This document shows, in pieces, positions 52,668 to 61,232 of a stretch of DNA of 64,000 bases. The stretch is from assembly GCF_014490445.1 (NCBI RefSeq), contig NZ_JACTUZ010000005.1:1-64000 (forward strand), given 5' to 3'. The translations under genes were made by a program, and so were the position numbers. The first letter of the stretch is position 1; every line of letters begins with the position of its first letter. Source of the DNA: Pseudoroseomonas ludipueritiae (GTDB lineage: Bacteria > Pseudomonadota > Alphaproteobacteria > Acetobacterales > Acetobacteraceae). Below the pieces are notes generated by a model, which did not search any database, was not told the origin of the DNA, and saw nothing but the letters and a program-made list of their open reading frames with translations.

Positions 52668-52816
52668 TCAGGAAACCATGATGCTCGCGGGCCACTTAGG
52701 CTCCTGGCAGCCTGGCCGGGAGTGGACGTTTTGTCCTATCGGCATGCGCGCTGCCGCAGGGCACATGCGTGGCAATCATGGCCGGGTGACGGCCGGCGGA
52801 ACCCCGCCGGACCGAG

Positions 52817-54175
52817 ATGAGGATCGAGTGGATGAGCGCAAGTTCCGCGCGTGGCAAGCCGAGTTCGACAGGGCTGGAAAACGACGCCCGGCGCGCCAAC
52901 GAGAGTGCCGATAGCCATCACGTCTCGCCGGGCGATATCGCCCTGGGCGTCATCATCGGGCGCATGTCGGAATTCTTCGACTTCTTTGTTTATGCGCTGG
53001 CCTCGGTGCTGGTCTTCCCGAAGCTGTTCTTCCCGGATTTCAGCCCGCTGCAGGCGACGGTTCTGTCCTTCGCCATCTTCCCGCTGGCCTTCATCGGCCG
53101 GCCGCTGGGCACGCTGATCTTCACTGCCATCGACCGTGAGCACGGCCGCGGCACCAAGATGACCATGGCGCTGTTCCTGCTGGGCGGCGCCACGGCGGCC
53201 ATCAGCTTCCTGCCGGGCACCGAGAGGATCGGCTATTGGGCGGTGCTGCTGCTCGCCACCTTCCGCTTCCTGCAGGGCGTGGCCCTGGGCGGCGCTTCCG
53301 AGGGTCTCGCCTCGCTGCTGGCGCTGAACGCTCCGCACAACCGCCGTGGCTGGTATGCGATGATGCCGCAGCTCGGCGCGCCTTTGGGCTTCCTGCTGGC
53401 GGCCGGCCTGTTCCTCTTCCTGCTCACCACGCTGCCGCAGCAGGACTTCCATGAGTGGGGCTGGCGCTATCCCTTCTTCGTGGCCTTCGCGGTGAACGTG
53501 GTCGCGCTCTTCGCCCGCCTCCGCCTGGTGGCCACCAGCGAATTCGCGACGCTGCTGGAACGGCTGGAGCTGCGCCCCGCCTATATCACGGACCTGGTGC
53601 GGTCCGAGGGTCAGAACGTGGTGGTCGGCGCCTTCGTGCCGCTGGCCAGCTTCGCGCTGTTCCACCTTGTCACTGTCTTCCCACTGGCCTGGGTGGTGCT
53701 GAATTCCGAGCGCATTGGCGCCGGCATGCTGCGGACCCAGATGGTGGGCGCCGTGGTGCTCTTCGTCATGGTGATCCTCTCCGGCCGCATCGCCGATGCC
53801 ATCGGCCGTGCCCGGGTGCTGCGGATCGGCGCGGTGCTGATCGGCCTCTTCTCCTTCGGCGCGCCCTTCATCCTCGGCGCGGGGTCCGTGGGGGAGACGG
53901 TCTATATCATCCTGGGCTTCGGCCTGCTGGGCCTGTCCTTTGGCCAGACAAGCGGCGCGCTGGCCTCCAGCTTCTCCCGGCAGTTCCGCTACACGGGCTC
54001 GGCCCTGACGGCGGATATCGCCTGGCTGATCGGCGCCGGCTTTGCGCCGCTGGTGGCGCTTGGCCTCTCCAGCTACATCGGCCTCTTCTCGGTGGGCGGC
54101 TATCTGCTCTCCGGCGCCATCTGCACCGTGGTGGCACTGCGGCGCGGCCGCACGCTCGAGATGCGGGACCACTGA
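52817..54175 (+). CDS. MFS transporter, metabolite:H+ symporter (MHS) type
   Basis: 452 residues (ATG 52817; ATG 52832 is five codons in). Twelve membrane segments. MHS marks: GVIIGRMSEFFDFFVYALAS at the first helix, FIGRPLGTLIFTAIDREHGRG with the conserved loop, and FLQGVALGGASEGL. These carriers take up organic acids, betaines or shikimate. It is divergent from cyoA with about 150 bases between, and ends just before a strong terminator. Substrate unknown. Confidence 0.9.
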   Translation: MRIEWMSASSARGKPSSTGLENDARRANESADSHHVSPGDIALGVIIGRMSEFFDFFVYALASVLVFPKLFFPDFSPLQATVLSFAIFPLAFIGRPLGTLIFTAIDREHGRGTKMTMALFLLGGATAAISFLPGTERIGYWAVLLLATFRFLQGVALGGASEGLASLLALNAPHNRRGWYAMMPQLGAPLGFLLAAGLFLFLLTTLPQQDFHEWGWRYPFFVAFAVNVVALFARLRLVATSEFATLLERLELRPAYITDLVRSEGQNVVVGAFVPLASFALFHLVTVFPLAWVVLNSERIGAGMLRTQMVGAVVLFVMVILSGRIADAIGRARVLRIGAVLIGLFSFGAPFILGAGSVGETVYIILGFGLLGLSFGQTSGALASSFSRQFRYTGSALTADIAWLIGAGFAPLVALGLSSYIGLFSVGGYLLSGAICTVVALRRGRTLEMRDH

Positions 54176-54180
54176 CAGCA

Positions 54181-54210
54181 AAGGCCCGCCCTGGAAGGGG
54201 CGGGCCTTTT
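54181..54210 (+). terminator. Rho-independent terminator after the MFS gene
   Basis: AAGGCCCGCCC at 54181-54191 and GGGCGGGCCTT at 54198-54208 form a perfect 11-base stem around the loop TGGAAG, followed by TT. It begins 5 bases after the stop codon. The A-rich left flank means it may also work for the minus-strand metZ transcript. Confidence 0.88.
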
Positions 54211-54283
54211 CGCTTCAGCCGCCGGAGCAGCGGCTTCACCTTTGCTTGAAAAAAGGGGAGGGGCAGTTCCCCTCCCGCCCTGG

Positions 54284-55747
54284 TCAGGCCTTGCGGCGGC
54301 GCTTGGTGGCGGGCGCGGCCTCGGTAGCCGGCTCCGCGGCGCGAGGCTCGTGGAACAGCCCTTCGACAGCCTCGGCGAAAAGATCGGGCTCTTCCGGCTT
54401 GGCGACGCGGGCGGCAGGCTCCGGCGTTGTGGCGGCGGCCTTACGCTTGCCGCGCGGCTTGGTTTCGCCGGCAGGCTCGGGCTGCGACGGCGGCGCGCTG
54501 GCCTGCTCCACCACCATCTTTGCGGCCGACTGCGGGCGCGGCGCCGCATGGCCGAAAGCGGCATCCAGCGCCGTCGAGATATCCTCGATCAGGTCCGCCA
54601 CATCCTCCAGGCCCACGGAAAGCCGGACCGAGCCCTCGGTGATGCCGAGTCGCGCCCGTTCTTCCGGCGCCACCTTGCTATGGGTGGTGGTGGCGGGGTG
54701 GGTGATCAGGCTCTTGGCATCGCCCAGGTTGTTGGAGATGTCGATGATCCGCAGCGCATCCAGGAAGCGGAAGGCCGCTTCCTTGCCGCCCTCGATATCG
54801 AAGGTCACCAGCGTGCCGCCGGCCGCCATCTGCTGCTTCGCCAGGTCGTATTGCGGGTGGCTGGCCAGGAAGGGGTAGCAGACGCGGGAAACCTCGGCCC
54901 GCTCCTCCAGCATCTGGGCGATGGCGGCGGCGGAGCGGCACATGGCCGGCACGCGCAGGTGCAGCGTCTCCATGCCCTTCAGGATGGTCCAGGCATTGAA
55001 GGCCGACATCGCCGGGCCGGTATTGCGGGTAAAGGGCTGCAACACCTCCTCGATCCACTTCTTGTTCCCCAGTACGGCGCCGCCCAGCACGCGGCCCTGG
55101 CCGTCGAAATGCTTGGTGAGGGAGTAGACCACCACATCGGCGCCGAACTTCAGCGGGCGCTGCAGCAGCGGCGTGGCGAAGACATTGTCCACCACCACAA
55201 TGGCGCCGGCCTCATGCGCCATGTCGCTGACGGCGCGCAGATCCACCATCTCCAGCATCGGGTTGGAGGGGGTCTCCAGCAGCACCAGCTGGCAGGGGCG
55301 CTTGAAGGCGGTGCGCCATTGCGCCAGGTCCGCGCCATCCACGAACTCGGTCTGGATGCCGTAGCGCGGCAGCAGGGTCGAAACGATCCAGTGGCAGGAG
55401 CCGAAGAGCGCGCGGGAGGCCACCACCCGGTCCCCCGCCTTCAAATGCGCCAGCATGGCGGCGGAGACGGCGGCCATGCCCGTGGCCGTGACGCGGCAGG
55501 CCTCAGCCCCTTCGAGGGCGGCAAGGCGCTGCTCCAGCATCGCGATGGTGGGATTGCCGAAGCGGGAATACTGCCAGTGCTCGACCTCTCCGGTGAAGGT
55601 CTGCTCGGCCTGCTTCGCGCTGTCATAGACGAAGCCGGAGGTGAGGTAGAGCGCCTCCGAGGTCTCGTCCTGGTTGCTGCGCATGAGCCCGCCGCGGACA
55701 AGCAGGGTGGCGGGGCGAAGCGGACGGTCTGGAGTGGGCTTGGCCAT
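54284..55747 (-). CDS. metZ: O-succinylhomoserine sulfhydrylase with C-terminal extension
   Basis: 487 residues; the catalytic part is about 400. It makes homocysteine from O-succinylhomoserine and sulfide in methionine synthesis. PLP-enzyme marks: YSRFGNPTIAMLEQRLAALE, ETPSNPMLEMVD, catalytic Lys in VVYSLTKHFDGQGRVLGG, and LSVGLEDVADLIEDI near the usual end. Roughly the last 85 residues are an Ala/Pro/Glu/Lys-rich, disordered-looking tail ending in KRRRKA, not part of the family. A SAM-II riboswitch precedes it, so high SAM should shut it off. Confidence 0.93.
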   Translation of the reverse strand: MAKPTPDRPLRPATLLVRGGLMRSNQDETSEALYLTSGFVYDSAKQAEQTFTGEVEHWQYSRFGNPTIAMLEQRLAALEGAEACRVTATGMAAVSAAMLAHLKAGDRVVASRALFGSCHWIVSTLLPRYGIQTEFVDGADLAQWRTAFKRPCQLVLLETPSNPMLEMVDLRAVSDMAHEAGAIVVVDNVFATPLLQRPLKFGADVVVYSLTKHFDGQGRVLGGAVLGNKKWIEEVLQPFTRNTGPAMSAFNAWTILKGMETLHLRVPAMCRSAAAIAQMLEERAEVSRVCYPFLASHPQYDLAKQQMAAGGTLVTFDIEGGKEAAFRFLDALRIIDISNNLGDAKSLITHPATTTHSKVAPEERARLGITEGSVRLSVGLEDVADLIEDISTALDAAFGHAAPRPQSAAKMVVEQASAPPSQPEPAGETKPRGKRKAAATTPEPAARVAKPEEPDLFAEAVEGLFHEPRAAEPATEAAPATKRRRKA

Positions 55748-55817
55748 CTGGCGGCAACTCTCGGGCTATGCAACCCGGCCCGGTCGGGCAGGAACGCGCA
55801 GGTGTCCCCGCCACGGC

Positions 55818-55872
55818 CGTTTAGCGCGGTTCTTTTAGCTCGCCGCAAGCTGGCCGGACAAATCGCGAGCAC
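55818..55872 (-). ncRNA. SAM-II riboswitch upstream of metZ
   Basis: On the minus strand the element has the SAM-II consensus: a GCTCGC/GCGAGC stem (P1) around ATTTGT, then TTGCGG whose GCGG can pair with CCGC (pseudoknot), then the A-rich linker GCTAAAAGAACC and the conserved GCTAAA. It lies about 70 bases before the metZ start. SAM-II elements sit before methionine-synthesis genes in alphaproteobacteria and repress translation when SAM is plentiful. A small CCCCT-GAGA-AGGGG hairpin (55872-55885) stands in front of it. Confidence 0.85.
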
Positions 55873-55892
55873 CCCTTCTCAGGGGCGAGGCG

Positions 55893-55921
55893 ACCTTACG
55901 CCCGGCTTGCCCCCCGCACAA
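55893..55921 (-). promoter_or_regulatory. Predicted sigma70 promoter for the riboswitch-metZ transcript
   Basis: Minus strand TTGTGC (55921-55916), a 17-base spacer, then TAAGGT (55898-55893). A start near 55886 would place the transcript just before the hairpin and SAM-II element. Confidence 0.5.
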
Positions 55922-55935
55922 GGGCAGGCTAAGAG
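55907..55935 (+). promoter_or_regulatory. Predicted sigma70 promoter for tRNA-Gly
   Basis: Plus strand TTGCCC (55907-55912), a 17-base spacer, then TAAGAG (55930-55935); start near 55942, three bases before the tRNA. It overlaps the divergent metZ promoter, so the two may compete. Confidence 0.5.
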
Positions 55936-55944
55936 TGTTCCAAC

Positions 55945-56019
55945 GCGGGCGTAGTTCAGAGGTAGAACGTCAGCTTCCCAAGCTGAATGTCGTGGGTTCA
56001 ATTCCCATCGCCCGCTCCA
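55945..56019 (+). tRNA. tRNA-Gly, anticodon CCC
   Basis: 75 bases with CCA encoded. Acceptor arms GCGGGCG and CGCCCGC pair fully; D-arm TAGTTCAGAGGTAGAAC; anticodon arm TCAGC-TTCCCAA-GCTGA with anticodon CCC; T-arm with GGTTCAATTCC. It reads GGG glycine codons. No integrase gene or att-like duplication was recognised beside it. Confidence 0.96.
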
Positions 56020-56035
56020 AGATTTCGCGCGGCCT

Positions 56036-56866
56036 TCAGGCGGCCGAGACGCGGGCCTGCCGGGCCAGAGCGGCATCCCCCAGGGTATAGAGACTATCCA
56101 GCAGCGCCACCTGGAAGCTGCCGGGGGCGGTCGCCCGTTGGGCCGCTTCCTCCGCCGCCACCCCCAGCACCGCCAGCCCGGCCGTGGCCGCCGCCATGCC
56201 ATCCAGCCCCGCACCCAGAAAGGCGCCGATCAAAGCCGTGGCGGTGCAGCCAGTGCCGGTGATGCGCGTCAGCAGCGGATGGCCGTTGGCGATGGCCAGC
56301 ATGCCCGTCCCATCCGTCACGTAATCGGTGGCGCCCGTCACCGCGACCACGCTGCCGGACCGGCGGGCGAGGCGCCGCGCCGCTTCCCTGGCCGCTTCGG
56401 CACGGTGCGCGCTGTCCACGCCCTTGCCGCCCGCCACCTCTCCGGCCAATGCCAGGATCTCCGAGGCATTGCCCCGTATCACGCTCGGGCCCCGCTCCAG
56501 AAGACTATGCGCGGTGCCCAGCCGGAAGGCCGTGGCGCCTACCGCCACGGGATCGAGAATCCAGGGGATGCCAGCCTCGATGGCAGCTTCCGTGGCCACA
56601 TGCATGGAGGCGCGCTGCGGAGCCGTCAGCGTGCCCAGGTTCACCACCAGCGCTGCGGCCTTTGGGGTGAACTCCCCCACCTCTTCCTCCGCCAGAACCA
56701 TGGCAGGGGAGGCGCCGATGGCTAGCAGCGCGTTTGCGGTGATATTCGCCACCACCTGATTGGTGATGTTATGCACCAGCGGCGCCGCTGCCCGCAGGCG
56801 CGACAGTGCGGAGGAAAGATCGGGTGAGGTCATCCTGGCCGTCTCGCTGCTCGTCGGCTGAGGCAT
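56036..56866 (-). CDS. thiM: Hydroxyethylthiazole kinase
   Basis: 276 residues (ATG 56866; ATG 56833 also possible). ThiM marks: PLVHNITNQVVANITANALLA, GASPAMVLAEEEV, WILDPVAVGATAFR, NASEILALAG and the catalytic Cys-containing loop RITGTGCTATALIGAFL. It phosphorylates the thiazole alcohol in thiamine salvage. No ThiE or ThiD gene is beside it, and no TPP riboswitch motif was seen upstream. Confidence 0.92.
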   Translation of the reverse strand: MPQPTSSETARMTSPDLSSALSRLRAAAPLVHNITNQVVANITANALLAIGASPAMVLAEEEVGEFTPKAAALVVNLGTLTAPQRASMHVATEAAIEAGIPWILDPVAVGATAFRLGTAHSLLERGPSVIRGNASEILALAGEVAGGKGVDSAHRAEAAREAARRLARRSGSVVAVTGATDYVTDGTGMLAIANGHPLLTRITGTGCTATALIGAFLGAGLDGMAAATAGLAVLGVAAEEAAQRATAPGSFQVALLDSLYTLGDAALARQARVSAA

Positions 56867-57364
56867 AGCCGCTCGCCTGCATCATCGGAAGGTGACGAGC
56901 TGCGCTCTGGCGTCTGGTCTAGAAAGGTGCGATCAGTAAATTCAATTTAGGTATAATAATATTTAAAGATTCATATAATATTACGTTGCGCTATTCGCTG
57001 TAGGAAAATTCCAATTCTGTAATAATTGACGTCATTTATTGATTATCACGGGTGGTGGATGTTGTGAATTTAAGCCATCGAACCTCTAACCTGTTCCAGA
57101 CTAGAAGGTGTCTGCTCGTCGTCAGTTGACCGCGCTCATGTGGGGCATGGCGCCAGCCGCCCTACCTGCGCTGTGAAGGACCCAAAAGCCGGGATGGAGT
57201 ACCTGCGCCGCAACTCGAAAACACGCCGATGTCGCAAAGTCACCAGCGATAGAGCCGCAAGGCGATGATGCGGCCACCGCAGCCACTACCCCTGTAACGC
57301 ACGCCTGGGGCCGACAGAATGTGCCAGCCCCAAGCCATGCTCTTGCGGGCGATACTGCCTTGTC
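56867..57364. other. Gene-poor, AT-rich stretch
   Basis: The segment 56930-57065 is strikingly AT-rich compared with everything around it and contains two TATAAT hexamers (56952-56957 and 56974-56979) without clear -35 partners. No gene with recognisable coding bias lies here. From about 57170 the composition returns towards average. I saw no transposase or repeat ends. It looks like the left part of a foreign or decayed insert that continues through the DUF4214 remnant to about 58205. Confidence 0.5.
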
Positions 57365-57736
57365 TCAGGCGAAGGCGATCCCGTAGTGGCTGGGATCTTC
57401 GTTCATGACGTTCGCTACAGTGAGAGCAACGTGTTCCGCACTTTCCGAGAAGCCCAGAACGGTACTGGCTCGTGTCATCGTGCCACTATCGAGCCAGCCC
57501 ACCCAGGTAGCCTTACCGGAACGGTCAGACGCGCGATGAAGTGCGTTGTTATACAGCAGCTCGACGAAGTCGGTTGTTGAGGTGTCGGCTCCATAACGAG
57601 CCTTGAACTCGTCACTCGCCATAAATCCGTCCATCATGTTGGCTTGGCTCTGTGTGCCGGTGTCCAAGCCGGTACGCCAGTTGGTCAGCCCTTGTGCGTC
57701 GGGCAGGCGTCCTAGAACTGTATCATGTGGATCCAC
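57365..57736 (-). pseudogene. DUF4214-domain fragment (truncated secreted-protein remnant)
   Basis: 123 residues from GTG 57736. The sequence carries about one and a half DUF4214 repeats: DTVLGRLPDAQGLTNW and later VELLYNNALHRASDRSG, TRASTVLGFSESAEHV. DUF4214 usually sits in large secreted, calcium-binding or surface proteins; here it has no long N-terminal part. In frame upstream there are only about 20 codons before a stop (at about 57797). No ribosome-binding site or signal peptide was seen. It is probably the 3' remnant of a larger gene, though a short independent gene cannot be excluded. Confidence 0.6.
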
Positions 57737-58205
57737 AGGTGAAGAGGCATCAGGGATGCGGCGCCCACTCTCCAGGGCAGCAACAAGGCTCTGACTTCAA
57801 CCTTTTAGTTCGATTTCGCAATCGAATCTAAGACTGAGCGGCCATTTGCTTTTAAACAAGGCGGCCGGGCCGGAGGCGACTCTGATGGATGCTGCCATCT
57901 CCGGCGAGCGACGCAGAGACGGCTACGAACAGGGGCTACAGCCTGGCCCGATCGCTCATGGATGCCGCGAGCTGTTCGGGCAGAAAATGAGACATATCGT
58001 TATAGATAAGAAACAAAAATGAGAAGGCTAGAATTGAAGACTCCTTCTTGTAGTAGAGCCTTCGCGAAGATGTCCTCTCTGGCGAATTTCTGGCTTCACC
58101 AGAAGATGATAAACGGTCAGTCAACTGCCCGTCTTAGCTTCACGGCAGAAGGAAAAACGAAACGTCCCACGAGCCTCTTCCAATAAGCATCTGGGAGGAA
58201 GTGAA
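57737..58205. other. Intergenic region with two strong inverted repeats
   Basis: No convincing gene lies in these 469 bases. Two inverted repeats stand out: TTCGATT-TCGC-AATCGAA (57809-57826), a perfect 7-base stem; and GCCGGAG (57869-57875) with CTCCGGC (57899-57905), whose loop contains a further GATGG/CCATC pair. The part 57985-58120 is AT-richer than the surroundings. The end of the region carries the GGGAGGA ribosome-binding site of the Rieske gene. Confidence 0.5.
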
Positions 58206-58853
58206 GTGCATTCATCTCGGGACCCGGGCCGATGCTGCACGTGTGGAGGAACCACGCCGCTGGCCGAGGAGGAGCCGGCCGCGGCAAGTTACTCCAGTAA
58301 AAGGCGGGGTCTTCTCTCTGGATCTGCCGGGCTGATCATCGCCGGGCTGCACGGAAGGGCGGTTGCGCAGGAGCAGTCGCCCGCCGCCCGGGCCCGGCCC
58401 GAAAAGGGCGACAGGCTGGTCTTCGTCGCCGGGCCGAAGGCGGGGCAGCCGGTTCAGGCCGACGACATCAAGCAAGGCAATCCGCAGGTGCTGGCCTGGG
58501 CGATGGAGCCTAAGAGTGGTGTCATCCGAAATGCGTCACGCCTCAACCAGGTTCTCCTGTTGCGGCTCCAGCCTTCGGAACTCCAGGAAGAAACCCGGGA
58601 ACGCTCGGCAGATGGCGTGATGGCCTATTCGGCCATCTGCACCCATGCGCAATGCGCGGTGACGGAGTGGCGGCAGGAGAAGGGCGTACTGCACTGCCCT
58701 TGCCATGCCTCGGAGTTTGATCCCTTCGCAGCCGGCAAGGTGGTCGGCGGTCCGGCGCTGCGGCCTCTGCCGACCTTGCCGCTCAGCCTGGAGGGCGGGC
58801 TTCTGGTTGTTGCCGGCCGGTTCACGGGCCGGGTCGGCTCGTCACAAAGCTGA
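58206..58853 (+). CDS. Tat-exported Rieske [2Fe-2S] protein
   Basis: 215 residues from GTG 58206, with GGGAGGA upstream. A Cys-rich head (GRCCTCGG) precedes a twin-arginine signal, SSKRRGLLSGSAGLIIAGL. The Rieske site is complete: CTHAQC (Cys145, His147 as ligands) and CPCHASEFD (Cys164, His167 as ligands), with Cys150-Cys166 able to form the usual disulfide. It would carry single electrons in the periplasm. It is the first gene of an operon with a PQQ dehydrogenase and a molybdenum hydroxylase pair; no cytochrome bc1 genes are nearby, so it is not the ordinary bc1 subunit. Confidence 0.9.
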   Translation: MHSSRDPGRCCTCGGTTPLAEEEPAAASYSSKRRGLLSGSAGLIIAGLHGRAVAQEQSPAARARPEKGDRLVFVAGPKAGQPVQADDIKQGNPQVLAWAMEPKSGVIRNASRLNQVLLLRLQPSELQEETRERSADGVMAYSAICTHAQCAVTEWRQEKGVLHCPCHASEFDPFAAGKVVGGPALRPLPTLPLSLEGGLLVVAGRFTGRVGSSQS

Positions 58854-58909
58854 AATCCGCCGGATTCCTCAACAAGAAGCTTAACAGGCGTGGATTGGGA
58901 GGAAGAGAA

Positions 58910-60727
58910 ATGACTGGAAAGCAGTTCAGGACGGCGTTGCTCAGCGCGGTTACCAGCATCACGCTCTCCGCGGGTGCATGGGCACAACAGTCTCAGGGCG
59001 GCGCCACGCCGGTCACGCCGGTGCCCGCGCCTTCGGAGCGTGTCGGCGCGCAGCAGGCACGGCCGGCGCGGCAGTATACCTCCGTGACCGACCAGCGCCT
59101 GCAGTCGCCCGAGCCGCGCAACTGGCTGATGTACCGCCGGACCTATGATGGCCAGGGCTTCAGCCCGCTGGACCAGATCAACGCAGGCAACGTGCAGGAC
59201 CTGGTGCCGGTCTGGACTTACTCGACCGGGGTGCTGGAAGGGCACCAGTCGCCGCCGATCGTCAATGACGGCATCATGTTCATCACCACGCCGCAGGCGC
59301 AGGTGGTGGCCCTGGATGCCAAGACCGGCGACCAGATCTGGAACTACAAGCGGCAACTGCCGGAAGACCTGACGCAGCTTCATCCGACCAACCGCGGTGT
59401 CGCGCTCTATGGCGACCGTGTCTATGTCGCGACGGTGGATGCCTATCTCGTGGCCCTGGACGCGAAGACCGGCACGGAGATCTGGGCCAAGAAGGTAGAG
59501 GACTACCAGAAGGGCCACTACATGACGCTGGCGCCGCTCGTCGCGCGGGGCAAGATCATGGTCGGTGGCTCCGGCGGTGAGTTCGGCGTGCGCGGCTTCA
59601 TTGCCGCCTATGATGCCGGAAGCGGGGAGGAGGCATGGCGCACCTATACCGTGCCCGGCCCGGGCGAGGCCGGCCATGACACCTGGCAGAGCGGCTGGGA
59701 GACCGGCGGGGCCTCCGTCTGGCTCACGGGGCACTACGACCCGCAGCTGAACCTCGCCTACTGGGGCACCGGCAATGCGGCGCCCTGGATGGGCGATGCG
59801 AGACCCGGGGACAATCTCCACACCAGCTCCGTCGTCGCCCTGAACCCCGATGACGGCAAGATCCGTGCGCACCACCAGTATCATTGGAACGACAGCTGGG
59901 ACTGGGATGAGGTCAGCGCCCCGATCCTGATGGATGTGGAACGTGGAGGGCGCACCGTTCCCGCGCTCGTGCACCCCGCGCGCAACGGCTACCTCTGGAC
60001 CCTGGAGCGGGGCGCGGACCGCATCGGCTTCCTGTCCGGCGTACCCTTCGTGCAGCAGGATGTCTTCGCGGGGCTGGACCCTCAGACGGGGCGGCCGGTC
60101 TATAATCAGGCGCGCAAGCCGCGCCTGGAGCAGCGCGTGGAATTCTGTCCCTCGCTTTGGGGCGGCAAGGACTGGCCGCCGGCGGCCTATAGCCCGCAGA
60201 CGCGCCTCGTCTACATCCCCGCCAATGAAAATCTCTGCGGCTCCCTCAGCGGTCACCGCATGGACTATGTGCCGGGGCAGCTCTTCCTGGGAGCAGGCAT
60301 CGAGGACATCGGCATGTCCTTGCGCCCCAATGCGCCCCATATCGGCGAGCTTCAGGCCTGGGACCTGTCGACGAACCGCAAGGTCTGGTCGCATCCTTTC
60401 CCAGATTCGCAGCTCTGGGGGCCGGTCCTCGCGACAGGCGGTGGCCTGGTCTTCACGGGTGGCACCAATGACCGGATGTTCCGCGCCTTCGATGCGAAGA
60501 CGGGGCAGCAGCTCTGGCAGATCCGCACCAATTCGGGCGTCACGGGCGTGCCGACCTCCTTCGAGGTGGATGGAACCCAGTACATCGCCGTTCAGTCCGG
60601 CTGGGGCGTCGACGCGCAGCGCATGCAGGAGAAGCTCTTCGAGATCGACCCCGTGCGCTTCCGCCGGGATGTGCCGCAGGGCGGTGTCGTCTGGGTTTTC
60701 GCCCTGAAGCAGCGAGCCCAGCAGTAG
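58910..60727 (+). CDS. PQQ-dependent alcohol dehydrogenase, lanthanide type
   Basis: 605 residues from ATG 58910 (GGGAGGAAGAG upstream; an earlier TTG at 58895 overlaps this site). Signal peptide TALLSAVTSITLSAGAWA, then a beta-propeller with repeated tryptophan docking motifs (ALDAKTGDQIWNYK, ALDAKTGTEIWAKK, AFDAKTGQQLWQIR). Metal/PQQ site: GGSGGEFGVRG, YWGTGNAAPW and Asp331 in NDSWDWDEVS; Asp333 two residues later is the extra carboxylate seen in lanthanide enzymes such as XoxF. The vicinal Cys-Cys disulfide of methanol/ethanol dehydrogenases is missing (the site reads TQLHPTNRGVAL). There is no heme domain. Confidence 0.93.
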   Translation: MTGKQFRTALLSAVTSITLSAGAWAQQSQGGATPVTPVPAPSERVGAQQARPARQYTSVTDQRLQSPEPRNWLMYRRTYDGQGFSPLDQINAGNVQDLVPVWTYSTGVLEGHQSPPIVNDGIMFITTPQAQVVALDAKTGDQIWNYKRQLPEDLTQLHPTNRGVALYGDRVYVATVDAYLVALDAKTGTEIWAKKVEDYQKGHYMTLAPLVARGKIMVGGSGGEFGVRGFIAAYDAGSGEEAWRTYTVPGPGEAGHDTWQSGWETGGASVWLTGHYDPQLNLAYWGTGNAAPWMGDARPGDNLHTSSVVALNPDDGKIRAHHQYHWNDSWDWDEVSAPILMDVERGGRTVPALVHPARNGYLWTLERGADRIGFLSGVPFVQQDVFAGLDPQTGRPVYNQARKPRLEQRVEFCPSLWGGKDWPPAAYSPQTRLVYIPANENLCGSLSGHRMDYVPGQLFLGAGIEDIGMSLRPNAPHIGELQAWDLSTNRKVWSHPFPDSQLWGPVLATGGGLVFTGGTNDRMFRAFDAKTGQQLWQIRTNSGVTGVPTSFEVDGTQYIAVQSGWGVDAQRMQEKLFEIDPVRFRRDVPQGGVVWVFALKQRAQQ

Positions 60728-60775
60728 GGCCGGCCTTCCCGTCAACGGCAAGCAGACCAGAAGGAATTCGCAACC

Positions 60776-61231
60776 ATGGTCACGCTTCACATTAATGGCG
60801 AGAGCCGATCTTATGACGGCGATCCCGCCATGCCTCTCTTGTGGTATCTGCGCGATATCCTGGCCCTGACGGGAACCAAGTTCGGCTGCGGCCAGGCGGT
60901 CTGTGGCGCCTGCACCGTGCATGTGAATGGCGAGGCCACGCGATCCTGTCAGACCGCGATGGGCGACCTGGAAGGGGGATCGGTGCTCACCATCGAGGGT
61001 CTCAGCCCCGATGGGAGCCATCCCTTGCAGCGCGCCTGGCGTGTCATGGGGGTGCCGCAATGCGGCTACTGCCAGACAGGGCAGATCATGCAGGCCGCCG
61101 CATTGCTGAAGACCACGCCCAGCCCGACGGACGAGGACATCGACAGCGCGATGTCCGGCAACATCTGCCGTTGTGGCACCTATCAGCGCATCCGGGCAGC
61201 CATCAAGGCGGCTGCCCAGGGGCAGGTGTGA
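60776..61231 (+). CDS. [2Fe-2S] subunit of a second molybdenum hydroxylase
   Basis: 151 residues. Cluster motifs [20 protein letters not shown] and [11 protein letters not shown] with [10 protein letters not shown] match the small subunit of xanthine-oxidase/isoquinoline-oxidoreductase enzymes. It starts 48 bases after the PQQ dehydrogenase and is followed immediately by the Mo subunit gene. It resembles the protein encoded at 38539, so this organism has at least two such enzymes. Confidence 0.92.
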   Translation: MVTLHINGESRSYDGDPAMPLLWYLRDILALTGTKFGCGQAVCGACTVHVNGEATRSCQTAMGDLEGGSVLTIEGLSPDGSHPLQRAWRVMGVPQCGYCQTGQIMQAAALLKTTPSPTDEDIDSAMSGNICRCGTYQRIRAAIKAAAQGQV

Positions 61232-61232
61232 C

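Noticed and set aside
56867-56940. TPP riboswitch sought upstream of thiM
   Set aside because: The conserved CTGAGA and ACCTGATCTGG-type elements are absent on the minus strand.
57936-58124. A 62-codon minus-strand frame in the AT-rich gap
   Set aside because: No ribosome-binding site, no domain, and atypical codon use; kept as intergenic.
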